DNA of 64,000 bases from Kineosporiaceae bacterium SCSIO 59966 (GTDB taxonomy: Bacteria > Actinomycetota > Actinomycetes > Actinomycetales > SCSIO-59966): NCBI GenBank assembly GCA_020881835.1, contig CP052876.1, forward strand, positions 2,852,001-2,916,000, written 5' to 3'. The translations under genes were made by a program, and so were the position numbers. Below are positions 1 to 7,627 of this stretch, one piece after another; positions within the stretch are counted from its first letter, which is position 1; every line of letters begins with the position of its first letter. The notes below the pieces were generated by a model that saw only the letters and a program-made list of their open reading frames with translations, ran no database searches and was not told the origin of the DNA.

Positions 1-40
1 CGGCGGCGTCCGCGCCGATCACCACGAGTCGTCGGGACAT
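1..40 (-). CDS. Start of an FAD/NAD(P)-dependent oxidoreductase (partial)
   Basis: Only the first 13 codons are inside the window, starting at ATG 40-38 and running off the left edge. They read MSRRLVVIGADAA, a basic start followed by a beta strand and the beginning of a glycine-rich dinucleotide-binding loop. This resembles the N-terminus of pyridine nucleotide-disulfide oxidoreductases such as CoA-disulfide reductases. The gene is divergent from the DUF368 gene, with about 48 bp between the starts. The call rests on very little sequence; another Rossmann-fold oxidoreductase is possible. Confidence 0.5.
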   Translation of the reverse strand, partial: MSRRLVVIGADAA

Positions 41-88
41 GGGGTCACTGTGTCACCCGGGCGGGCCGTCTGCGGGTACCGTCACGCC

Positions 89-1024
89 GTGACGAGCACT
101 CGTGCCGCGGTCCGCACCGGCTGGGCGGCACCGTTGAACGCCGTCCGGGGGGCGCTCATCGGCGCCGCGGAGGTGGTCCCGGGGGTCAGCGGTGGCACCG
201 TCGCCCTCGTCGTCGGGGTGTACACCGCGCTGATCACCTCGGCGGGCCACCTCGTGTCCGCCGTCCGGCTACTGCTCCTCGGACGACGGGAGGAAGCCCG
301 CCGGGAGCACGCCGACGTGCAGTGGTCGGTGCTGCTGCCGCTGCTCGCCGGGATGGCGGTCGCGGTCGTCGTCGGCGCCGCGGTGCTCGAGCCGGTGCTG
401 GAGGAGCACCCGGTCGGCTCGCGCGCGGTCTTCGCCGGGATGATCCTCGCCTCGCTGTCGGTGCCGATCCAGATGGTGCGCCGCTGGGGTGCCCGGGAGG
501 TCGGCGTCGCTGTCGTGGCCGCGGTCGCGGCGGCGCTGCTGACCGGGCTGCCGCCGGGGACGGTGAGCAACCCGCCGCTGCCGGTGGTGTCCGTGGCGGC
601 CGCTCTTGCCGTGTGCGCGCTCGTGCTGCCCGGGGTGTCGGGCTCCTTCCTGCTGCTCACCCTCGGTCTGTACGCCCCGACGCTGGCGGCGGTGAACGAC
701 CGGAACCTCGCCTACCTGGGCGCGTTCGTCGCCGGCGCCGTGGTCGGCCTCTCCGCCTTCGTGAAGGTCCTGCAGTACCTGCTCGGCCACCACCCCTCGG
801 TGACGCTCGCGGTGATGACCGGGCTGATGGCCGGCTCCCTGCGAGCGCTGTGGCCGTGGCAGGGGCCCGACCGGGAGCTGTACGCGCCGGGGCCGGACCT
901 GTGGCCGGTCGTCGGCCTCGCGCTGCTCGGAGCGGTCGGCGTGCTCTCGCTCATCGCCGCCGAGCGCCGCCTCGCCCCGGCCAAGGCCCCGACCCAGCAC
1001 CCCACCGCACCCCCCACTCGGTGA
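89..1024 (+). CDS. DUF368 family membrane protein, probable undecaprenyl phosphate translocase
   Basis: A 311-residue polytopic membrane protein with the DUF368 signature near the N-terminus (residues RGALIGAAEVVPGVSGGTVAL) and a second copy of the motif in the middle (LVLPGVSGSFLLLTLGLY). This internal duplication is typical of the family. Members of the family (PopT) are implicated in returning undecaprenyl phosphate across the membrane for cell-wall polymer synthesis; applying that role here is inference. Start GTG 89 is chosen because the codons from the alternative GTG at 50 do not resemble the family. No strong ribosome site precedes either. The stop codon TGA (1022-1024) lies inside the first copy of the intergenic repeat, so the proline-rich tail may be recent sequence. 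Confidence 0.85.
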   Translation: MTSTRAAVRTGWAAPLNAVRGALIGAAEVVPGVSGGTVALVVGVYTALITSAGHLVSAVRLLLLGRREEARREHADVQWSVLLPLLAGMAVAVVVGAAVLEPVLEEHPVGSRAVFAGMILASLSVPIQMVRRWGAREVGVAVVAAVAAALLTGLPPGTVSNPPLPVVSVAAALAVCALVLPGVSGSFLLLTLGLYAPTLAAVNDRNLAYLGAFVAGAVVGLSAFVKVLQYLLGHHPSVTLAVMTGLMAGSLRALWPWQGPDRELYAPGPDLWPVVGLALLGAVGVLSLIAAERRLAPAKAPTQHPTAPPTR

Positions 1025-1521
1025 TCATGCAATCCCGCCACCCTGGCGCGCCCCTCGCCCACTCGCAGAATGCTGGGTTGGTGGCACGACACGCCGGCAA
1101 AGCTGTGCGGAGCGCAGCATTCTGTGGTCACAGGCGCCTGACCCGACATGGGTGCCATGGCCGTCGAGGCCCGTTCTCGTCTGGCCGGGTGGCCCCCCAG
1201 CGGTCATGAGGCCTTCATTGCAATCCAGCCACCCTCGATCCAGCCGCCCCTTCTACCAGCGTGCCGTGCCAGGAACCAGCATTCCGCCGGGGGCGAGGTT
1301 GTGCAGGTGGCGGGATTGCATGATCACGAAAGGTGTGGGGCCGACGGGTCGGGTGCTTTCCCGCCTCGCAGAATGCTGCGCTCCGCACAGCTTTGCCGGC
1401 GTGTCGTGCCACCAACCCAGCATTCTGCGAGTGGGCGAGGGGCGTGCCAGGGTGGCGGGATTGCATGATCACGGAGGGATTGAGGCCGGGGGCGCGGAGG
1501 GTGGCGGGATTGCATGATCAC
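1021..1521. repeat. Intergenic repeat array 1 (O and B elements, mirror-image)
   Basis: This fills the gap between two convergent genes. The 22-nt element O (begins GTGATCATGCAATCCCGCCA) lies forward at 1021-1042 and reversed at 1306-1327, 1451-1472 and 1500-1521, with a decayed forward copy near 1217-1233. The 59-nt element B, which has perfect ends CAGAATGCTG and CAGCATTCTG, lies forward at 1066-1124 and reversed at 1369-1427. The forward O-B unit (1021-1124) and the reversed B-O unit (1369-1472) are almost identical mirror images of about 104 bp. O and B are 23 nt apart in both units. A worn B-like half sits near 1270-1290. I see no gene in this stretch. Function is unknown; a REP-like or MITE-like element is possible. 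Confidence 0.9.
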
Positions 1522-1541
1522 GGAGAGGGGGTGGCGGCTGG

Positions 1542-2216
1542 TCAGGGAGAGGGGCGCTGGTGGAACACGTGCCGGCGCACCCAGGCGTGCAGCCCGACCG
1601 CGGCGGCCGCCCCGGCGTTGATCGAACGGGTGGAGCCGAACTGGGTGATGGCGAGGACGGCGTCACAGGCCGACCGCAGGTCCTCGGACAGCCCGGGACC
1701 CTCCTGGCCGACCACCAGGACGCACGCCCGGGGCAGGTCGTACGTCTCCAGCGGGACGGCGTCCGGGCCGGTGTCCAGCCCGATCAGCGGCAGGTGCCGC
1801 TCGGCGGCCCACCCGGCGAGGTGCGCGGCGTCCGGGTGGTGGTGGACGTGCAGGTACCGGTCGGTGACCATCGCACCGCGCCGGTTCCAGCGACGGCGGC
1901 CGACGACGTGGACGCCGGCGACGTTGACCGCGTTGGCGGTCCGCACGACCGAGCCGATGTTGAGGTCGTGCCGAAGGTTCTCGATCGCGACGTGCACGGG
2001 GTTCCGTCGGGTGTCGAGGTCGGCGACGATCGCCTCGACGGTCCAGTACCGGTAGCGGTCGAGCACGTTGCGCCGGTCGCCCTCGGCCAGCAGCACCGGG
2101 TCGTAGCGCGGGTCGTCGGGCCAGGCTGCCGGGCCGCCGGGCCACGGACCGACGCCCACCTCACTACCGTCGTCCGGGGCTGCGTCGTCCCCCGGCAGAC
2201 GCGCAGGACCGTTCAC
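1542..2216 (-). CDS. TrmH/SpoU family RNA 2'-O-methyltransferase
   Basis: A 224-residue SPOUT methyltransferase. All three SpoU motifs are visible: motif 1 NLRHDLNIGSVVRTANA (about residues 83-99), motif 2 VVGQEGPGLS, and motif 3 ITQFGSTRSINAGAAAAVGL near the C-terminus. The family methylates ribose 2'-OH in tRNA or rRNA using S-adenosylmethionine bound in a knotted fold. Which nucleotide is modified cannot be told from sequence. The first 40 residues are Pro/Gly/Asp-rich and look disordered. The ATG overlaps the pyrE stop by four bases (ATGA, 2213-2216), so it is the last gene of the SDR-pyrE-methyltransferase operon. Its 3' end meets repeat array 1. Confidence 0.9.
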   Translation of the reverse strand: MNGPARLPGDDAAPDDGSEVGVGPWPGGPAAWPDDPRYDPVLLAEGDRRNVLDRYRYWTVEAIVADLDTRRNPVHVAIENLRHDLNIGSVVRTANAVNVAGVHVVGRRRWNRRGAMVTDRYLHVHHHPDAAHLAGWAAERHLPLIGLDTGPDAVPLETYDLPRACVLVVGQEGPGLSEDLRSACDAVLAITQFGSTRSINAGAAAAVGLHAWVRRHVFHQRPSP

Positions 2217-2809
2217 TCGAGCCCGAGCTCGCCCTTGTCGTAGACCGCCAGGTACGGCAGCCCGGCGGCCTCGATCCGTTCGCGGGCGCCGGAGGCCCGG
2301 TCGACGACGACGGCGACGGCCAGCACCTCGGCGCCGGCCTCGGTCAGCGCCTCCACCGCGGTGAGCGGCGACCCACCGGTGGTCGAGGTGTCCTCGAGGA
2401 CGACGACGCGGCGTCCGGCGACGTCCGGGCCCTCGATCCGGCGCTGCAGCCCGTGCGCCTTGCTCTGCTTGCGGACGACGAACGCGTCGAGGCCTCGGCC
2501 GCGCCGGGCGGCAGCGTGCAGGACGGCGGTGGCGACCGGGTCGGCGCCCAGGGTGAGGCCGCCGACGGCGTCGGGAGCCAGCCCGGCGTCGTCCAGCAGG
2601 TCGAGCATCACCTCACCGACGAGCGGAGCCGCCTCGTGGTGCAGGGTGACCCGGCGCAGGTCCACGTAGTAGTCCGCCTCCCGGCCGCTCGACAGGGTGA
2701 CCCGCCCCCGGACGACGGCCAGCTGGGCGATGAGGTCACGCAGCCGGTCGCGGGAGGCACGGTCGCGGGAGGCACGGTGCGCCGGGTCCGCGGGGCGTCC
2801 GGCGGTCAT
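2213..2809 (-). CDS. pyrE: Orotate phosphoribosyltransferase
   Basis: A 198-residue type I phosphoribosyltransferase that converts orotate and PRPP to orotidine 5'-phosphate in pyrimidine synthesis. The PRPP loop is VVVLEDTSTTGGSP (about residues 134-147); the substrate strand and loop FVVRKQSKAHG and the TLSSGREADYYVDLR segment match PyrE. Its position between an SDR and an RNA methyltransferase is common in actinobacteria. The gene overlaps both neighbours by ATGA. The N-terminus carries a 15-nt tandem duplication (2746-2775) giving RASRDRASRD, probably a slippage product in a tolerant tail. Confidence 0.95.
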   Translation of the reverse strand: MTAGRPADPAHRASRDRASRDRLRDLIAQLAVVRGRVTLSSGREADYYVDLRRVTLHHEAAPLVGEVMLDLLDDAGLAPDAVGGLTLGADPVATAVLHAAARRGRGLDAFVVRKQSKAHGLQRRIEGPDVAGRRVVVLEDTSTTGGSPLTAVEALTEAGAEVLAVAVVVDRASGARERIEAAGLPYLAVYDKGELGLE

Positions 2810-3624
2810 CGCAGCGTCCGCCGGCGCACGGGCCGGCCGCCGGATGCGAGCCGGACGAGAGAACGGGGCGCCACCCGCAGCACGGTAGCGGCGACCCTGT
2901 ACCGCTTCGTGGGGACCGACAGGATGCGTCCCCGGCGGGAGTCGGCGAGCGCCGTGCGCACGAGCCGGTCCACGTCGACGAATGCCCAGTCGGGCAGTCG
3001 GGCCGCCAGCCGGTCGCCGACGAGATCGGTGCGGACGTAGCCGGGCAGCAGCGCCGTCACGGTGACGCCGTGGCGGCCGAGCTCGATGGCCATCGCCTCG
3101 CTGAACGCGGTGGTCCAGGCCTTCGCGGCCGCGTACGTGCCGCCCGCCGTGTACGCCGCGACGCTGGAGACGTTGATGACCGCGCCGCTGCGTCGCTGCG
3201 CCATCGCCCGGCCGGCGGCGTGGGTGAGGACGAGGACGGCGCGGCAGTGCACGTCGAGCAGCCGCTCCTGCTCGCGGACGTCGCTGCGCAGGAAGCCCTG
3301 GTGGACGGCGAACCCGGCGTTGTTGACGAGCAGGTCCACCGGGCGGTCCGGGTCTGCTACGCGGTCGGCCACCTGCTGCAGCTGGTCCCGGTCGGACAGG
3401 TCCGCGGACAGCACCTCGACGTCGACGCCGTGGTCCGCGCGGAGCCTGGCCGCGGCGTCCGCGAGCCGGGCCCGGCCGCGGGCGACGAGGACGAGGTCGT
3501 AGCCGTCGGCCGCGAGGTGCCGGGCGAACGCCAGCCCGATCCCCGCGCTGCCGCCGGTCACCAGGGCGGTCGGTCGGGTCCGCGGGGGACCGTCGGCACG
3601 GTCGGACGTCGTCTGGTCGGGCAC
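2806..3624 (-). CDS. Short-chain dehydrogenase/reductase
   Basis: A 272-residue classical SDR with the cofactor motif TGGSAGIG (about residues 23-30), NNAG (about 104-107), a Ser in INVSSVAAY and the catalytic Tyr-Lys in YAAAKAW. The SADLSD segment after the second strand is typical of NADP-preferring members. It is the first gene of the operon with pyrE, overlapping it by ATGA at 2806-2809, and is divergent from xthA with 39 bp between the starts. The substrate is not predictable. The C-terminal tail of about 35 residues is Arg-rich and lies outside the Rossmann core. Confidence 0.88.
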   Translation of the reverse strand: MPDQTTSDRADGPPRTRPTALVTGGSAGIGLAFARHLAADGYDLVLVARGRARLADAAARLRADHGVDVEVLSADLSDRDQLQQVADRVADPDRPVDLLVNNAGFAVHQGFLRSDVREQERLLDVHCRAVLVLTHAAGRAMAQRRSGAVINVSSVAAYTAGGTYAAAKAWTTAFSEAMAIELGRHGVTVTALLPGYVRTDLVGDRLAARLPDWAFVDVDRLVRTALADSRRGRILSVPTKRYRVAATVLRVAPRSLVRLASGGRPVRRRTLR

Positions 3625-3663
3625 GCCGTGAACCTACCGGCGGCCGCCCGGTACGTTCGAGCC

Positions 3664-4455
3664 GTGCGCCTCGCCACGTGGAACGTCAACTCCGTGCGCG
3701 CCCGGCTCGACCGGGTGACCAGCTGGATCCAGCGCAGCGACGTCGACGTCGTCCTGCTGCAGGAGACCAAGTGCACCGACGACCAGTTCCCGGCGATGGC
3801 CTTCGAGGCCGCCGGGTACGAGGTCGCCCACGTCGGCTTCAACCAGTGGAACGGCGTGGCGATCGCCTCCCGGGTGGGCATCGCGGACGTCGAGGTGGGC
3901 TTTCCCGGCCAGCCCTGCTGGGGGGACTCCGAACAGACCGAGGCACGGGCACTGGGCGCGACCTGCTCCGGCGTCCGGGTCTGGTCGCTGTACGTCCCGA
4001 ACGGCCGCTCGCTGGAGGACCCGCACCTGGAGTACAAGCTGCAGTGGCTCGCGGCGCTGCGGGAGGCGGGCCGGCAGTGGCTGGCCGAGGACCCGGACGC
4101 GCAGATCCTGCTCGGCGGTGACTGGAACGTCGCACCGACCGACGACGACGTGTGGGACCCGGCGTTCTTCGAGGGGCGCACGCACACCTCGCCGGCGGAG
4201 CGGGCCGCCTTCCACGGCGTGGTGGACGCCGGGTTCGCCGACCTGGTCCGCCCGTACGCCCCTGGCCCGGGGGTCTACACGTACTGGGACTACACCCAGC
4301 TGCGGTTCCCGAAGCGCCAGGGGATGCGGATCGACTTCCTGCTGGGGTCCCCCGCGCTGCAGCGCCGCGTCACCGGCGCCTCCATCGACCGGGAGGAGCG
4401 CAAGGGCAAGGGGGCGAGCGACCACGCCCCGGTCGTCGTCGACCTGGCCGACTAG
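3664..4455 (+). CDS. xthA: Exodeoxyribonuclease III (AP endonuclease)
   Basis: A 263-residue exonuclease/endonuclease/phosphatase-fold enzyme acting in base excision repair: it cuts at abasic sites and trims 3' ends. Start GTG 3664 gives the canonical beginning VRLATWNVNSVRARL; the frame is open further upstream but that sequence is antisense to the SDR. Motifs in order are WNVNSVR, LLQETKC (metal-binding Glu), YVPNG, GGDWNVAPTDDDVWDP, RIDFLL and SDHAPVVVDL (catalytic His). Length is normal for the family. It is divergent from the SDR and convergent with the molybdenum hydroxylase operon, with an 84-bp gap containing a short CCCCG/CGGGG hairpin near 4497-4512. Confidence 0.95.
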   Translation: MRLATWNVNSVRARLDRVTSWIQRSDVDVVLLQETKCTDDQFPAMAFEAAGYEVAHVGFNQWNGVAIASRVGIADVEVGFPGQPCWGDSEQTEARALGATCSGVRVWSLYVPNGRSLEDPHLEYKLQWLAALREAGRQWLAEDPDAQILLGGDWNVAPTDDDVWDPAFFEGRTHTSPAERAAFHGVVDAGFADLVRPYAPGPGVYTYWDYTQLRFPKRQGMRIDFLLGSPALQRRVTGASIDREERKGKGASDHAPVVVDLAD

Positions 4456-4539
4456 AGAGCGGCCCGTGCCTGCCGCCCGTGCCTGCCACCGTGCGAGCCC
4501 CCGTGCCTGCGGGGCGGCTGAGAGCACCGGGGACCGGGC

Positions 4540-7110
4540 TCAGATGACGCCGGCCAGCTCCAGGATCCGGGACGGCGGGAGGTACTGCTCGGTCACCCGT
4601 CCGCCGACCGCGGACAGCGCGTCCTCGATGGCGTTGGTGATCGCCGCGGGAGCGCCGATCATGCCCCCCTCCCCGACCCCGCGGTAGTTGGCCTCGATGT
4701 CGGAGGGGGTCTCGACGTGGTGCAGCTCGATCTCCGGGATCTCCATCGCCGTGGGCACCAGGTAGTCCATGAACGTGCCCGCCTGGAAGTTCGCGAACTC
4801 GTCGTAGGCCGACCGCTCGTACAGCACGGCCCCCACCCCCTGGGCCACCCCGCCTCGGACCTGGCCCTCCACGATCGCCGGGTTGATCATCTCCCCGCAG
4901 TCCTCGGCCACGAGATACCGGGGGATCGTCACCTGTCCGGTCTCCCGGTCGATCTCCACCCAGCAGACGTGGGTGGCCTGCGCCCATCCTCCCTCGCCGC
5001 CGTCCCAGCCCTTCGACACGTCGATGAGCGTCTCGGTGCCCTGCGGCAGCCGCCGGTCTCCTGCGGCCAGCGCGCCGGCCACCTCCGCGAGCGTCATCCC
5101 CTGGCCGGAGATGCCCTTCACCCGGACGACTCCCTCGACGATCTCCAGGTCGCCCGGGTCGGCCTCGATGAGGTAGGCGGCCAGCTCGAGCAGGCGGTCG
5201 TGCGCGTCGCGGGCGGTCACGGTGACCGCTCCCCCGGCCATCGCGGCCGAACGGCTCCCGCCGGTGCCCATGATGCTGAACGGCACCCGCCGGGTGTCGC
5301 CGTAGATGACCTTCACGGCCTCGATGGGCACGCCCATCTCGTCCGCGGCCACCTGCGCCAGCGTCGTCTCGTGCCCCTGGCCGTGCGGCATCTGCGAGGT
5401 CAGCACGCTCACCGTGCCGTCGACCTCCACCCGCACGCGGGCCGTCTCCCGCCCCATCGCCGCGCCGAAGCCGGGCACGACGGAGTCCATGAACCCGGGC
5501 GGCCCGGGGGCCGCCTCGATGTAGGTGGCGATACCGAGGCCCACCAACCGCCCCTCGGCCCGGGCGGCGCGCTGCTCCGCCGCCCAGCCGGCGTACCCGG
5601 CCTTGTCCAGAGCGGTCTCCAGGGTGCGCCTGGCGGACATGCGGACGTCGAGCGCCGGACCGGTGATCATGGTGGTCGGCAGCTCGTCGTCGCGGACCAT
5701 GTTCGCGAGGCGGACCTGGGCCCGGTCCAGGCCGAGCTCCCGGGCGATGATGTCGATCATGCGCTCACGGACCCAGGTCTCGGCGGCCCAGGGGCCGCGG
5801 TAGGCGACGTAGGTGGCCTTGTTGGAGGCGACGATCGTGGTGTCGAAGCTGTAGGCCTGCAGCCGGTAGGGGCCCGGCAGCATGGTGCGGATGATCTGGG
5901 CGAAGAACGCCGCGGAGAACGGGATACCGGGGTAGGCGCCCTGGTCCATCGTCATGCGGACGCGCAGACCCAGGATGGTGCCGTCGTTCTTGACCGCGGC
6001 CTCGACGTGGAGCGTCTCCTCCCGCGCCTGCCCGCTCACCAGGAGGGACTCGTTGCGGTCCTCGATCCACTTGATGGAGCGGCCGAGGCGGCGGGCCGCC
6101 GCGGCGAGCGCGACGTCCTCCTTCCCGACGAAGGTCTTCAGCCCGAAGGCGCCGCCGACGTTCTCGGCGACCACCTGCGGCGTGTGCTCCACGCCGTGGG
6201 CGACGAGCGGCAGGACGGACCGGATCAGCGGAGGGATGCGGCCGGGCCTGCGGAGCAGCTGACGGGTGAACTCGGGCGACATGGACTGCCCGGCTCCCAG
6301 CAGTGCGGGCTGGTCGCGGAGCAGCGCGCGGGTGCCCTCGACGAGGGCCCGGACGTTGCGCCGGTTGCGCACGAGGTCGACTGCCGATCGCCAGATGGGG
6401 GTGCGCCCGGTGAGCATCCCGAGCACCCAGGCCAGCAGGTGCGGGGACTGGGTGGCGGCGTGGTAGGTGAGCCGGCCCGTGGAGGGGTCCACGACGGCCG
6501 CGGCTCCTCGGGTCTCCATCGGGGTGGGGGCGTGCCGGTGCTGGCGGAAGGTCTCGGAGATCACACGGTCGGCCGCCGCGAACACGGCGTCCACGTCGCC
6601 GTAGGACTTCGAGTCCCGGTACACGACGTTGCTCTTGTTCTCCTCCCAGATGGGTGACAGCGCCGGGTCGAGGGCCTGCTCCATCGTGCCGATCGGGTCG
6701 AGCGGTTCGTAGTCCACCTCGATCAGCTGCCGGGCGTCCTCGGCGATGTACCTGTCGCGTGCCACCACCAGCGCGACCGGGTCGCCGACGTGACGCACCT
6801 TGTCGGTCGCCAGGCAGTAGAAGGAGGGGTTGTACAGGCCCTCCAGCGCCAGGAGGCCGGTCATCGGGTTCGTCACCTGCTTCATCGCCTCGCCGGTGAC
6901 GACGACGTGGACGCCGGGGAGCCTCCGGGCGGCCGAGACGTCGATCCTCCGGATCCGCGCGTGCGGCACTGGACTGCGCAGGAACGCCGCGTGGAGCATG
7001 TCCGGGGCGGTCACGTCCGCGACGTAGCGGCCCTTCCCGGTCAGGATGGTGGGGTCCTCGACCCGCTTGACCCGGGTGCCGACGAACCGTCCGGCAACAG
7101 CTTCACGCAC
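4540..7110 (-). CDS. Molybdopterin-binding large subunit, xanthine dehydrogenase/CO dehydrogenase family (CoxL-like)
   Basis: The 856-residue catalytic subunit of a molybdenum hydroxylase with subunits S, M and L encoded together. It shows the family start GTRVKRVEDPTILTGKGRYV, an active-site loop AYRGPWAAETW near residue 433, and the C-terminal cofactor segment VGEGGMIGAPAAITNAIEDAL with the catalytic Glu. The loop is not AYRCSFR, the mark of form I CO dehydrogenase, so CO oxidation should not be assumed; an aldehyde, purine or other heterocycle is equally possible. The protein is about 75 residues longer than usual because of a basic, mostly helical-looking insert at about residues 234-308, between TQSPHLLAWVLGML and VVAENVGGAFGLK. 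The start overlaps the small subunit gene by 8 bp. Confidence 0.9.
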   Translation of the reverse strand: MREAVAGRFVGTRVKRVEDPTILTGKGRYVADVTAPDMLHAAFLRSPVPHARIRRIDVSAARRLPGVHVVVTGEAMKQVTNPMTGLLALEGLYNPSFYCLATDKVRHVGDPVALVVARDRYIAEDARQLIEVDYEPLDPIGTMEQALDPALSPIWEENKSNVVYRDSKSYGDVDAVFAAADRVISETFRQHRHAPTPMETRGAAAVVDPSTGRLTYHAATQSPHLLAWVLGMLTGRTPIWRSAVDLVRNRRNVRALVEGTRALLRDQPALLGAGQSMSPEFTRQLLRRPGRIPPLIRSVLPLVAHGVEHTPQVVAENVGGAFGLKTFVGKEDVALAAAARRLGRSIKWIEDRNESLLVSGQAREETLHVEAAVKNDGTILGLRVRMTMDQGAYPGIPFSAAFFAQIIRTMLPGPYRLQAYSFDTTIVASNKATYVAYRGPWAAETWVRERMIDIIARELGLDRAQVRLANMVRDDELPTTMITGPALDVRMSARRTLETALDKAGYAGWAAEQRAARAEGRLVGLGIATYIEAAPGPPGFMDSVVPGFGAAMGRETARVRVEVDGTVSVLTSQMPHGQGHETTLAQVAADEMGVPIEAVKVIYGDTRRVPFSIMGTGGSRSAAMAGGAVTVTARDAHDRLLELAAYLIEADPGDLEIVEGVVRVKGISGQGMTLAEVAGALAAGDRRLPQGTETLIDVSKGWDGGEGGWAQATHVCWVEIDRETGQVTIPRYLVAEDCGEMINPAIVEGQVRGGVAQGVGAVLYERSAYDEFANFQAGTFMDYLVPTAMEIPEIELHHVETPSDIEANYRGVGEGGMIGAPAAITNAIEDALSAVGGRVTEQYLPPSRILELAGVI

Positions 7111-7627
7111 CGGTGACCTCCGCGTCTGTGTGGGCGTCGACCGTCGGGGAGTCCGCCAGCAGACGAGCGGCCAGCTCCACGCCGTTGATGATGCTCTGGT
7201 AGCCGGTGCAGCGGCACAGGTTCTCCGAGACGGCTTCCCGGATCTCCTCCCGCGTGGGCGCCGGGTTCTCCTTGAGGAAGGCGTACGTGGTCATGACGAA
7301 GCCGGGCGTGCAGAAACCGCACTGGAAGCTGTGACCGTCACTGAAGCCCTGCTGCACCGGGTGCAGGCGCCCGTCGGCGTCCGCGAGCCCCTCGACCGTC
7401 GTCACCTCCCTGCCGTCGGCCTGGCCGACCAGCATCAGGCAGGAACGGGCAGGACGGCCGTCCACCAGGACGGTGCACGCGCCGCACACGCCGTGCTCGC
7501 AGCCGAGGTGGGTGCCGGTCAGGGAGAGGTCCTCGCGGAGGAAGTCGGCCAGCGTGCGCCGAGCCTCGGTGGCCCGGGTGAGCTGTCGTCCGTTCACGGA
7601 GAGGGTCACCGTCGTCTGCTGGGTCAT
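7103..7627 (-). CDS. [2Fe-2S] small subunit of the molybdenum hydroxylase (CoxS-like)
   Basis: A 174-residue iron-sulfur subunit that passes electrons from the molybdenum site to FAD. The N-terminal ferredoxin-type cluster is bound by GCEHGVCGACTVLVDG and a later Cys in RSCLMLV. The C-terminal cluster domain has QCGFCTPGF and ENLCRCTGY. All eight expected cysteines are present. The C-terminus has about 20 extra residues rich in Asp, Thr and Ala. The start codon is four bases before the end of the FAD subunit gene (overlap 7624-7627), giving the order M-S-L in transcription. Confidence 0.95.
   Translation of the reverse strand: MTQQTTVTLSVNGRQLTRATEARRTLADFLREDLSLTGTHLGCEHGVCGACTVLVDGRPARSCLMLVGQADGREVTTVEGLADADGRLHPVQQGFSDGHSFQCGFCTPGFVMTTYAFLKENPAPTREEIREAVSENLCRCTGYQSIINGVELAARLLADSPTVDAHTDAEVTGA

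Noticed and set aside
1021-1521. Repeat arrays considered as CRISPR
   Set aside because: Copies occur in both orientations, intervals are unequal (16 to over 100 nt), two different elements alternate, and no cas gene is near.
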